In this document: piece by piece, positions 45,386 to 56,700 of the stretch
How positions within the stretch are numbered: the stretch's first letter is position 1
Layout: the number at the start of each line of letters is the position of its first letter
Assembly: GCF_010389155.1 (NCBI RefSeq)
Contig: NC_057761.1
Location: forward strand, 19,222,501-19,286,500
Length of the DNA stretch: 64,000 bases
Source: Erigeron canadensis
Lineage: Eukaryota; Streptophyta; Magnoliopsida; Asterales; Asteraceae
Reading direction: 5' to 3'
Translations under genes and position numbers: made by a program
Notes under the pieces: generated by a model
Database searches by the model: none
What the model was told of the DNA's origin: nothing
The model's input: the letters and a program-made list of their open reading frames with translations, nothing else

Positions 45386-45485
45386 GGTGCGCCGCACCTA
45401 AAGGTGAATCAGGAGAAGTGAGGTTTCTGAGAAGAAAATGCGACGCACCATGTATGGGGTGCGCCGCACCACCTAAGTATTTAAC
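45386..45485 (+). promoter_or_regulatory. Candidate internal promoter with LTR-type palindromes
   Basis: GGTGCG-C-CGCACC occurs at 45386-45398 and 45458-45470, with a half site TGCGACGCACC between them. A TATA-like TATTTAA (about 45479-45485) follows. The same palindrome type occurs upstream of the TATA box in the LTRs. A CT- and CA-rich leader-like stretch runs from about 45580 to the ATG at 45708. The TATA is weak, so promoter function is less sure than for the Copia counterpart. Confidence 0.45.
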
Positions 45486-45707
45486 CAGATTGACTTAGTT
45501 TGACTTCCATTGACTTCCTGGATTGAGTTAGGATTCTTGTAGGGCCTGAAAATCTGGAAATAAGCCTACCCAATTGACCTCTTTTCTTCTCCAAGCCACG
45601 ACACAAACACACACACACATAATAGTTTTATTTTCTTTCCTCTCAAAAGCAAAAATCAAGCAAATTTTCAAATCCATTTCAATTTCTCTTTTTAATTATT
45701 CGTCAAC

Positions 45708-48020
45708 ATGGTTAGGGGATTGTTTTCAAAGGTAAGTTTTCTTCTATCATATTTAATTATCTTGTATGTTAATCCGAATTCAAGGTGGTTTTCAAAATTA
45801 ATGATTTTAAGACGAAATACTTGAATCTTTTGAATGGGTTTTGTGTTTTTCATTGATTGCACTATTAATGTACTAGTAATTTCATTCAATTTGAAGAAAT
45901 TCGGATTAGGGTTCTTGAGAAGTTTGGAAATAATTTGGGGCTTTTGATTATAGATAGGTTGGGATGGTATGTTGATGATTGAATTAGTGTGTAATCGTTT
46001 TAATTTTGATTAATTGTTTAGATTGTGATTGGGGGTTCTTGAAAGTGACATATATTTGAAATTTAGAGGGAAGAATGTTTATTTGTTTCTTTGAAAGTAT
46101 GGAAAATCTGGAATCAATTTATAAAATTTTGAAGCAGGTGCGCCACACCATGTATGGGGTGCGACGCATATCGGGGGGGGGGGGGGGGTGCAGGATTTTT
46201 AAACTGAAGGAGGTGCGACACACCAGTATGGGGGTGCGCCGCACCAGGTTGTCTGGAATTTTTGTTTTTGTTCGTTTTTGTTTCCTGTGACTTATGCTTG
46301 CTCGCTTTGTTGTTTCTGTTTATTTTTGCAGAAAGGGAAGCAAGTGGGGGGCTCAAGTAGCAGTGAGGAATTCGTCCCGGGAATAAGGCGTGGTTATGAT
46401 TTCGGAGAACCCGACCCAAGTGACAACCACTGCTTTAGAGATAGTGCGCTCACCATGAGTGCCAAGACCCATCCCGCTGAACCACATGAGTGGTTGCGCT
46501 TTCCAGGAGTTACAGGTAATGAGCGCATTCATTACATGAACCGCCTTCAAGACCTTCGGTATAAACATGTCATGGAACCAAAAATTGTTAGTTGGGGGGA
46601 TTTTGAGAACTTGAATATAAGGGACCCTGTTATGAAAATGATTACTTGTAAAAGTAGAAATGCAAATGGGGAGATAAAAACATATAGGATGTGGGAAAAT
46701 GTTTTTAATTGTGATATGACACCGGTCCGTGAATGGTGTCTTGAATTTTTGAGCACAATTAGAGTTGATACAAATTTGAAGAGGGAGGAGTTCTATACAA
46801 GGAAAGTGATTCATTTTCGAGCAGGGGGGTTCAAAGGCATTGTACGGTGCCTGAATTTGCTTACTTGACTGGGATGGTTTCGGGAGCTGAGTTGAATCAT
46901 ATGGATACTAATGAGTTTTTGAGAAAGGGTGTGTTTGACAAAGATATTTACTGGTTTTGATGATGATAAAACAACCAAGGATTTTTGGTTTGAGATTGGT
47001 GGTAGTAGTAAGTTAGCCATGGCAGTAAGTAAGGTATCGGAAATTCAGGTACCTATTTTGAAGGTTATCCATCGTATGATCACCCATTTTTTTTTTGTTC
47101 GAAATGATCACAATGAGAAGGTTTCACCCACTGATGCTTGGCTTATGAGGTTGTTTTATGAAGGTTCTCCTACTACTTTTGCTTGTGCACCTTATGTGTT
47201 AGCAAAGTATCTTGCTACACATAAGGATCGTGTGCTTGTTTGTGGGAACTTTATTTGCAAGATTTTTGTGATGTTGAGGTTTGACACAAATAGGAATACA
47301 AGGAGTTTGGTGAAGGTTCCATGTAGTCGTTTTGGAATCAATGATTTGATTAGTTTTGGTTTGATCTTTGAGGTGGATGGAAGAGATGTATTTGTGGGGG
47401 ATTTACCAGAGGAGCAACGGCCGGTAGGAAAGGGGCGTAGGGAGGATGGCTCTAGTGCTCCTCAGTTTGCAGCCGGTTCTTCTTCATCTTCTTTTGACTT
47501 ATCTTCTTTGCAGGGGGCTGTTTTTGGTTTACAGGGATCTACAGACATGTTTCTTGATAATGCCCGGACGGCGAATAGTATGCTTCAACGAGTGCTTGGT
47601 CAGCATGAGCACTTCCGTCCAATGTGGGAAAGGCAATATGAGCAATTTCACCAGCAGCAATATAGTCAAGTTGATGAGGATGAGCGCCCAGAGATCCCTA
47701 CTTATACTCCTCATGAGATATTGCCTCCTAGCCAAGGTACTTTTGATTATCTCTTTCCTTCGCAGGGCTATCAGTAGGAGACATACTCGTATAGGCCTCC
47801 TGAGTTTGATTCAGCTACTCAGACTACGGGCTATGGGATGTATACCGGTGTTCCTAGATATGGGGGAGACTTCTTTAGTTATTCCACACCGGGTGGAGAT
47901 GAGACTAGAGGACATACGGGTATGGGTACTCCTCATGTTGCTCTGGGAGATGATTGGTTTGCTGCTGAGCGTAATCCTGATGGTGCTGACAGTGTTCCCT
48001 CTGTGTTCCCTGATCCTTGA
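45708..48020 (+). pseudogene. Spliced Athila accessory ORF (ATHILA ORF-1-like)
   Basis: A 24-base first exon (45708-45731, MVRGLFSK) ends at a GTAAGT donor. A 600-base intron ends in TTTTTGCAG at 46331, and exon 2 continues in phase (KGKQVGGSSSSEEFVPG). The protein contains GDFENLNIRDPVMKMITC, FYTRKVIHFRAGG, FDDDKTTKDFWFEIGG, THFFFVRNDHNEKVSPTDAW and GRDVFVGDLPEE, a layout like the extra ORF after integrase in Athila elements, often called envelope-like. Two compensating frameshifts (about 46848 and 46950) and a TAG at 47775-47777 break it; the same frame then continues to 48020. No signal peptide or membrane segment is evident. Confidence 0.6.
45732..46331 (+). other. Intron of the Athila accessory ORF, with palindromes and a 16-G run
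   Basis: The intron holds further copies of the LTR palindrome: GGTGCGCCACACC near 46138, a half site at 46159, GGTGCGACACACC near 46212, and a perfect GGTGCG-C-CGCACC at 46233-46245. A run of 16 G lies at 46173-46188. Splicing is predicted from the sites only. Confidence 0.55.
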
Positions 48021-50355
48021 TTTTGATGATGTGATGGTGATGAGATGGCGGTGCCGGATTCCGTGGGCATTTAGTCATCATGATTATATTTGGTTCACTT
48101 TGGTAGATGGTTATTGGAACATTGCATATTTTACTTTTCGATTTGGTTGTAATGCCCTTTGTTGGCACCTATAACATTTTACTTTTCCGTATTTAGGATA
48201 GTTTTTTTTGGTTATGTAGGGTAAACACTAAGTATAGGGGGGGAGAGGGATTGGTTGTTTATTTCATTTGACTAATATTCTAATGCTTATTATGTTTGAG
48301 TTTGTTTTGGTTGTGTTTAATGCTTTTGGAGAGAAGTAATTCATATGCATATGCTGGCAGTAAGTTCAGCGCCCATTCATTGTGACGATTCTATCAAGCA
48401 TACCAACATTTACCAACATCCGACAAGTTTTCGTAATTCTTTTCTTTTCTTTTTATTTTGCTTTTACCTATTTCCCATAGATTGTCTTTAGTTCATTGTA
48501 CAATGGGGACATGGTATAACTCAAGTATGGGGGGGTAGATAAATAGGAAAAAGCATGGGGAAATTGAGACTCTTTTGATGAGATTGAATAGATTTTTAAC
48601 TTTTGATTGCTTGTCCTATAGTTTAATTACTTTTGTCACATAGGTTTAATCATATTAGCAAGTAATTGAGCTATATTCCCTTTGGTAAAAAAATTTTAAA
48701 TTGTGAAATGTGTTTTGAATGATCGTTAAGGCAAATCCATTCGGGATTGATTACATAACTAGCACACTCTACCACAAAACACCCAAATATGTGAGATCTT
48801 GATTCATTTAGAGATTTGATAGGTGTTACGGTTTTGGTTTAGTTGCCTTGTAAATTTGTCCCTCTCATAGGCTTTTGGATTTATCCGAAAGTAAGAGTTT
48901 CTTTTAGAGCTTTGAACTATGATGTGCAAGTTTGAGGTTAATTTATTCCATTTCCGCATTTCTTTCTTTGATATGGGTGTGCCGGTGATAGCATTGATTC
49001 TAGAACTTGTCTTAGTTGATCGTCCCGTAGTTTGTTAGATGATAAAGAGGTAAATATAGGATTAAACCTTTTTTCTTTGTTTATTCACCCTTTGTTATGT
49101 CATTATTGTTAAACCATGTTTATGTGCATGTGTTTAAGTAGCTAATCACATTGGTTAGTGAATTTCCCTTGTTAAACCCTTGTTGCACTCATTTTTAGTG
49201 CAAGATACACTTAGAAAACATGTTGAGCCTAACTTTTCGTTTGTGTTTAAATCCATTTAAATATTTAACCTATTCTCACCATACCGATAGTCGAAATCCT
49301 TGGTTGATCATTAGTTGCCTATACTAGTTGGATGATTTTGGTTTGTCTTGGTTGTGTTGGGTTGGTAGATTTCCTTTTGATGGGGTGGATAGATTCGTCA
49401 TAATTATGGAGAAGTCTAGATTGTTCTAATTAGCATGATTGTTATGATTTGTCAACAAATTTTAAAATTGTAAAAAGGGGGTACCAATTAGACAGGGTAA
49501 AAGTAGTTCATTAAAAAGAAAAGAGAATGAAAAACAGAAAAAATAAAAGAAAAAGAAGAACTTGGACTGTCAATTGGTATTTCCCTAATCTTTGGCAAAT
49601 CAATGTAGAGTTGGTACATAAGTTTAAACCAACAAAGTGTTCTTTGATTGATTATAATCTTCATTTGAAGTTGGCAATGTTTGTTTAAAGCCAATATGGG
49701 TAAGATTTGGTGGTTAGAAGTCGTTTGAAGGTCATACACCACAATGGTGTCGGTATTTATCGGTCTATTGGGGGAGTAGAGTCGGGAGAACGTCTTTTGG
49801 GTTATGGTTAGATGGCAACTAGTGATATGGGTTGTGTTGGACTAGACTACAACGTAAAACCTTGTTAATTGTTTGTGTTATTTCCTTTTAACACCAATTA
49901 TATCCCTAAATTTCCACACACATTGTTAATGACCTTTGTAAGCCTTTGTACATTACAACCGTGTTATTTACCTCTTTTGATAGACGTTATATGGTGCTTG
50001 CGCCATGGCGACATAGGGACGATTCTATTACAAGCCTATGGTTAAAATATATGCATCACGACTAGGCTTTGAGCGATTGATATGCTATTTCAACCCAATA
50101 ATTTGTTAGTTGGAGAAAGTTAGTTGAGATATTCTTCTTTCATTTGATTAAAGTGCTTAGTCGTGTTTTCGAGGCTTATGAATCATTCAAGTATTGTCAA
50201 ACATTTCGATTTTCCATTTAAGATTAAAATTGCTTAACTATTCTTATGGTTTTGCTTCTTTTTGGATTAATGTCATGTTTTGCAATTCAGAACCAAGGGA
50301 ATGAATGTTTTGACATCTGAATTTGCTTGAGGACAAGCAAGGACAAGCAAGGCTT
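48021..50355 (+). other. 3' untranslated region of the Athila element
   Basis: No coding frame is supported. Two extra polypurine-like tracts lie at 48230-48249 (AAGTATAGGGGGGGAGAGGG) and 48533-48545 (AAGTATGGGGGGG), resembling the tract next to the 3' LTR. Confidence 0.6.
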
Positions 50356-50370
50356 AAGTATGGGGGGATT
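50356..50370 (+). other. Polypurine tract of the Athila element
   Basis: AAGTATGGGGGGATT abuts the TGATATG start of the 3' LTR. Confidence 0.85.
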
Positions 50371-51856
50371 TGATATGTCCATTTATATGCATATTCCCAT
50401 ATCGTTTCTAAGTCGTTCTAAGCTTAATTATGTGCAATTTACATATATATTCGATGCTTTGATGGTATTGTTAAGTGGTGTAGGCTTAGAACAGGTGAAA
50501 TGGTTAGAAACAGCTTTCGGAAGACTAGAAGATGCACTAGGATGGTTCATGGACGCATACGAGTGAAGACGGAATGAAAATTACAAGTTTTGGCTGAAAA
50601 CAGAGCAGGTGCGTCACACCTGGTAGAGTGGTGCGGAGCATTTTCTTCTCAGAAAGTTGGAGGATGTTGAAAAGCAGGGAGGTGCGACGCACCAACCCTG
50701 TGGTCCGTCGCATATCGGGTAGGAATGATTTTTGGAAACAAGGCCAGGTGCGCCGCACCTGAAGCTTGGTGCGTCGCACCTGTAGGTCGGTTTGTGAAAA
50801 CTTTTTGTAAACTCTATAAATACAAGACCATAACCCTCCTATTCGATATACAATCACCTCTAGTCGATTTTAGGGTTCTTTGGGGCTATTCTCAGCAGCT
50901 TTTTCGTCCATCAAGGTCTAAGGGTTGTTCGTGAGCTTCAAGGCATTCGGTTATCGATTTTCTTAGCGTTTACTTGTTTTCTACACATTGGTACAATATG
51001 TTCTTCTATATTTTTACTCTTTGTGCTTTGTTTTTTGATTATGAGTAGCTAAATAATTCGTCATCCACTGAGATGAAATGATACATTGAATAATGGTTGC
51101 ATAATCTTTTGAATTCAAGTTGATTTGATTTAACGTTGTGTCGTAATCTTAGCTTATTAATTCTTTGTTATTTAACTCTTAATTGCGGATAGTTTTTGCA
51201 TGATCTTAGTGGTAACTAGGTTGTGTAAAAGTTATTTTGATTGCTTGGTTAGAAGCGATTGTTTCTATGACGGGTACGGTAGAAAGTAATTAATAGTTAA
51301 TAAGAATTAACGGGTTAATGGTTGGCTAGGAAAGTTATCTAAATAGCCAAAACAATTAGTTGGCTAGGAAAGTTATGAAAGGCGTCTTGGGGTACCGGTC
51401 TTAGTAATGGAACTAGTTAATTAAGGGAATTGAAAAAGTAACGAACTTGACGGGTACGGGGTGAGTCTTTGTTTAGTTCTCGGTTATAAAATCAACATAC
51501 TTGAATTGGTTCTTCAATTATATGCAACCTAAATAATGTGTATCATGGAGTCGAAGTGGATGATCTTCTCATCCTATTTGATTTAAAAACAATTTTCTTT
51601 TCGATAAATTCTTAGGAATTTCTAACTCTTTCAATCATCTAACTTTTAATATAAAAACCAAGATGACGTGGTGTCTTTAAAAAACAAACTCTTTCTAAAC
51701 TACTTAAAACTCGCTAGCTCTTTGTAGTCTCCATGGAACAAACCTTTACTTACTTTAATCTATATTGCATACGAACGGGTCCACTGCCCGATTGTGTGTG
51801 GTATTCGATTCGGAGTATTTTTAAGGATTTTAATTTAACTAGATTTTCACACATCA
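50371..51856 (+). repeat. 3' LTR of the Athila element
   Basis: It is 1486 bases, TGATATGTCC to CACACATCA. Palindromes lie at 50607-50621 (imperfect), 50681-50693, 50746-50760 and 50768-50780, all upstream of the TATA box CTATAAATA (50814-50822). Confidence 0.9.
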
Positions 51857-51949
51857 CCCATCGTCTATATCCTCTTTACATTTCGCTTTCAATGCATGAA
51901 ATGTTACTGTAGGTTGTGATAATGGGTCAGATGACGAAGAAGAAGCCAT
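51857..51949 (-). pseudogene. Interrupted ORF in the Mutator-like element, N-terminal part
   Basis: The ORF starts at ATG 51949 (MASSSSSDPLSQPTVTFHAL) and runs 31 codons to the edge of the Athila LTR at 51857. A serine run at the N-terminus is its only notable feature. See the partner entry at 37497-37729. Confidence 0.7.
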
Positions 51950-52139
51950 AAGTTTCCCTTTAAAAAATAACTTATACTAATATACTTTTGTAAGTAAGTT
52001 ATATTATATATAGTTTTACGAAGAAGAAGAAGCATAAGCCGAATTATATATATATATACTACTTTCGAACTCAGCTTTTGAAAAGCCGGTTTCGAACTTT
52101 GAGCCATCGTCCACTGTAGCTAGTCGTCTTCTTGTTTCA

Positions 52140-52340
52140 CATCACCTGCAAGTTCTGAACCCGGCTTTTGGAAAGCCGGTTTCGGATGTACTTTTTCGAA
52201 GCCGGCTTTTGAAATACCGGTTTCGAGGCTACTTTTTTGAACCCGGCTTTTCAAAAGCCGGTTTACCTTGTATAAATTTTTTTATCGAAAACTTGTTTGA
52301 CAAAACACCCTCCCCAAATCACTGTTTCAAAAATTTTTTC
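52140..52340 (-). repeat. Right TIR with three 41-bp subrepeats
   Basis: The inverted copy of the left TIR. Palindromes start at 52161, 52202 and 52243, again with a 41-base period. A fourth, looser copy lies at 52071-52089, outside the regular array. Confidence 0.8.
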
Positions 52341-52350
52341 GCAGCTTTGG

Positions 52351-53775
52351 TGTTGTTTCCCATTAGAGCCATTACCCAGATTTTTTCAAAACATAGAGGG
52401 TGTTTGAAAAGTTTTATTGTGACCTCATTGTTTCTAGCTCCTCGTAAGCTCCATATAGTAGTTAATTACAATTATTCTCTTTCTCCAACGCAAGTTTTGT
52501 GTAAATTATGTAAGTCGCGATTCTAGAAAGCACAAATTGGGTTGATAAATCACCAAGAACCAATCAAAAACCATACCTCCATAACAACCGGGCAAGTTGT
52601 AACTTGTAAACACATGGTCAACTTTTTCAACATGTGAATTATACATAACACACTAACACATAATAGAGTAGAGAAATCCCCCTTCTATTGAGCTGATGTA
52701 GTGAGGGTACCCAATTGTTCCCTTGAAAGTCGAGATGTAAAGGATGATTACCAGTATCATCAATCTCAGATCCGCCATCAAACACCCGCTTCATTCAAGA
52801 TTTGGTTGCATCTGGATACCCTTTTTGTTGGCTCGATTTTCAGCTTTGAAGATTGCTTTCCAGAGGCCTCCCATTTTCGGATGAACAGGTAAAGAAGAGA
52901 CCCAGATCGGTTTCTGTGTAATGCAACTACCTCCCTCCTCCATAGACTTATCAGTTTCATTTTTGAGCCGTCGCCACCATTTAGTTGGACAATGTATGCC
53001 CCCTTGAAAGAACTCCAGCCAGTTTGACGACTGAAGCTTTTTTTTATTTTAACCTCAACTCCCTCACCTCAGCTAGCCTTATCTTTATTTCATTTTTACC
53101 TCTCAACCCATAAATTGCTTTTCTTCATAACCCTCGATATAAACTTCCGACCATCTATTTTTGTCTAGACTCTTTTTTTGTATCAGAATTCAGAACCGAG
53201 ACACAAAATACAAATAAAAGAAACATAGCCTAAGACAACTTTAACTCATAAAATTATGTTCACTTATGAGTTTTGACTAACTAAGACGTCACCCACTATT
53301 TTAACTGGTAATTGTCAACTTTGAATCTAAGTTACAGATGTTCCAACTAATACTGAGCGCAATAAGCTTCATGAGCATCTGCTTACTTTGAAGCACTTCC
53401 ATTAGGCATCTGCTTATTTAGTTTTAAATAACAGAAGTACGTAATAAGCTGGCTTATTGTGTTTTTATTGACTTGCTTGATTTGTACCAGCATGATAGAT
53501 AATTAAAAGCTACATGTATCCGAGTGCTATAAATTTAGTCTTTCAAATGTATATAAGAAAGTTATAAAGAACGGTAGCATAATATTCAAATATCATGCAA
53601 CTGTATATCAATTTTGGTAAGACTTCCATATAAACCAAACAAAGTATACATTCTGATATTAGCACAATTGGTAAGACCAACATTGGCAAGGAGGTAGTAT
53701 AGCCTATGTACATGGTAACGGTTTATGTGAGTAATTTCAAAACCTCTTGCGTCTCTGATTCAGCAGGGAGTGGAA
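52351..53775. other. Intergenic DNA and 3' untranslated region of the CASP gene
   Basis: No separate gene is supported. The part next to 53776 is presumably the minus-strand 3' UTR of the CASP gene. A short minus-strand stretch near 52780-53010 gives WWRRL-type shadow peptides that I cannot assign. Confidence 0.5.
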
Positions 53776-56700
53776 CTACATTGCATGGGGAAGATTTACG
53801 ATTTTCTCATTGCCAGCAAATTCTTCAGGTCCATGGCTGAAAGATAGCATAATTGGAGGGGTCAAGGGGAAAAGGGAACATGGCTATAAAACTCAGCGAT
53901 GCGAGTTAGGAAAAATCAGAGTAGGAAATCGGTCAATGGAGTCATTGGGTCAACATCTAAAAAAGCGGCCAAGATCCGCGAAAATGGTCAAAAGCGGTGA
54001 AACCTTTGCTAGACCTCTTAAATATTACACAAACTACCACCATGACAACTTATTTGTAAAGATTTTTCACAATTTATAAAACATATATATCTCAAAATAT
54101 TGTTTATTTTTTACGTAAAATTTCAAATTAATAATTTCTATATATAAAATTCCAATCCAGGTACTCCCCCGTGTACTCCCTGAGTCACCGGGTACTCTAA
54201 CCTCAAACCCCAGCCAAGGGGAGTCCGAGTTGCGCGTTCCCCAACCTTGGCAAAGACACGGGTCAAACTACACTTTGTGTTAAATTAGATATAGTTTAGT
54301 ACATCTAAGGTTAAGTTGGGTGGACTAGCAAACATTGTTCGTAACTTAAAAATAGAAGAGATATATAAAATATTAAGTTATACAGCTAATTATGCTAAAA
54401 CAACAATCTAAAATTTTCCTTTATACAGTTTAGACTCAAAATAATTCAGTACATGATTTATGTAAAGGGGGTCGGAAAAAACTAGTCAGATAGAATAATA
54501 TGATCCAGGGTTGACGAGTTCCATTTTTGGCTAAATATTTTGGGGAAGTTGCAGAGTATCCACTCAAAACTTGGATCACATATATATCCAAAACATGACA
54601 CAAGAGTAATAGATATGTGTAGTGAAAACTTGATATTTGGGTATATGTATATAGGCAATTTTTCAAGCTTTAACGGAGATGTATATGCAGATTACCCCAA
54701 ACTTCTGTTACTTAACCCATTTGATCTACTTCAGAAAAAATTTAACTTGAATGTTCATAAGTAAATGCCTTGACATTGCAACCCCTTGTACCTGTTATAT
54801 AAAATCCAAGGGATTCAATAGATAATTACCTGAGGTTACTTAATGCTGACATTCGGTAGAGACAGCTAAATACTAAAATATGCAACCCAATGGTGTAGAA
54901 AAATGCAAAAGTCCGTGCATATCTGCGACAAAAAAAAAAAAGGTTATTGCACGTAAAATAAGGCACGGCAAAGTATAATCCAGGGTGATATGGGGTTACA
55001 GTTTAAGTTAAGCAATCATATTTCAATATATAAACAATGGGTTTGTACAAATGACCAGATAGACCATTTCAGTACTTTAGCCATTTGTTAATTAGTCACA
55101 CAAGACCAGTAGTAGTCTAGCCATATAGAACTGATTGAGCAGTTTTATTTACGACATGGCTTCTGTTATTAACATTACACTAGTGTAGATGCGTAAAAGC
55201 AAGTGTCATATATATTTATGGATGCTTACTTGTTGCCAAGCAGAAAACGCCCACTTGTAAGAGTGATTTTGTCCCGTAAACCAAGTTCCTTGTATCTTAG
55301 ATCCTTTTCCTGATAGAAAACAAACTTTATCTGGTTACGAATATGCATAAGCAAAAATGAAGCAGAAGAGAAAAAAAAACTATTTATAGTAAGACTGTAT
55401 ATCTATAATCAGCCATTAGGTCTTTTGAAACTAGTTTCTTTTGCACCACCTCGTGTCTAACTATAACCACTACCTAGTAACTGCATATGCAACAAAATTG
55501 ATAACAGGATGCAGTGCGCATGTGTATTTTATTTGTTTCTAATTACCTTTTTAAAATAACGGAAAACCAAAACTAGTCCAAGGAAAGCACCATATATTAC
55601 ATTAAAGTGTGTTGCTGTCGAGGTAGCCCTTCATGTGAAAGGTGGCAAAAGGGGTGAGTGGGTTAAAATGGGTTCAGCTGAACCGAACTATTTTTGCCAA
55701 ACCTTTTTCTTTTTTATAGATTTTAATGTGCCATTTATGATAAACTATACATCAATCTCAATCTCACTTTTAATTTAACCAATTAAAAGCGTTCCCTATT
55801 AAACTAGATTTGCTTTAACCCATTCATTAAAACCCCAACTGACCCATTTATAATGTAAAGGGATTGAAATTACCACCTCCATTCCATATCCTTGTGGATT
55901 AGCCTTCAGTCAATTAATTTTTAGAACGGTCAATTGTTTCCGTTCGTTCACATATTGGCATATTGCTTACTTGACCTCTTTATTTTAGATGGGGCATCTA
56001 GATAGCAAGTGGTAGACTGATTACAAGGAACTACATGTTTGTATGATAGTTTTCACAAACCTTCTTAGAAAAAGCTGCGAAAGGATTTATATCATCTTCG
56101 TATATTTTCTTATACTTTGATTCCACATCTGAGCTGAAGCCACTTTCAAGATCTTCAGCTGATTGCTGCAAATGCCACAACTATTTAGCTACAAGAACTC
56201 TGAAGCACAACTATGAAGACAACAAGTGATGTAGAACACCTTTCTTGATCCTCTAGAGACTACTTTCTCTAAATTATAGTCCTGAACATAGCGGATCTTT
56301 CCATAAAGCTTGACATTATCAGCTTTCGTCTTCTCAAGTTCAGTTGTCAGCACCCCTATCCTCTCCTTCAACTGCCTAATTTCCTGAAATACCAAAAGTT
56401 CACTCGTAACCATCACCAAGTGGTCTAGACCGTCTAGTGGGAAAGAAACTGTTTCCTCACAAGAGGTCTCAGGTTCAAATCCTGTCTAGGGTTTAGGGAA
56501 ATGGTTAGAAGTAGGGCACGGGCAAAAAAGCCCAGCTAGACCACATCTGAGTCAAATAATGGATCGGGTAACCCAAATAGGGAATACCTCCTACTTTTAC
56601 CCGTTCATCCAAAAATTCACACACATCAGGTTCTAACATATAAAGCAACTTCTACGCCCCAAAAAAGATGTGGATAGGTGGCATGTTACACCAGTTGTGA

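Larger units (their letters stand above)
37730..51856 (+). mobile_element. Athila-type Ty3/Gypsy element
   Basis: Paired LTRs (1439 and 1486 bases), a GGCGCC-type primer-binding site, gag, protease, RT, RNase H, integrase, an extra ORF after integrase and a polypurine tract are all present in that order. The flanks TCCGT (37725-37729) and CCCAT (51857-51861) fit a 5-base target duplication with two transition changes, supported by the ORF it interrupts. Order PR-RT-RH-IN and an extra ORF of the Athila type identify the lineage. Nonsense and frameshift mutations make this copy non-autonomous. Confidence 0.9.
37051..52340. mobile_element. Small Mutator-like element, split by an Athila element
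   Basis: Inverted repeats of about 205 bases lie at 37051-37255 and 52140-52340. Their outer ends read GAAAATTGTTTTGAAACAGT and, inverted, GAAAAAATTTTTGAAACAGT, with a long shared stretch inside (TTTGGGGAGGGTGTTTTGTC). A near-perfect direct repeat borders them: GCCGCTTTGG (37041-37050) and GCAGCTTTGG (52341-52350). Long TIRs with a 9-10-base duplication are the mark of Mutator-like elements. Without the nested Gypsy insertion the element is about 1.16 kb and holds one 106-codon ORF but no transposase, so it is non-autonomous. Confidence 0.8.

Noticed and set aside
56415..56490. Functional tRNA gene
   Set aside because: Only a B-box-like word is clear. The arms do not form a full cloverleaf by eye, so a SINE is more likely.
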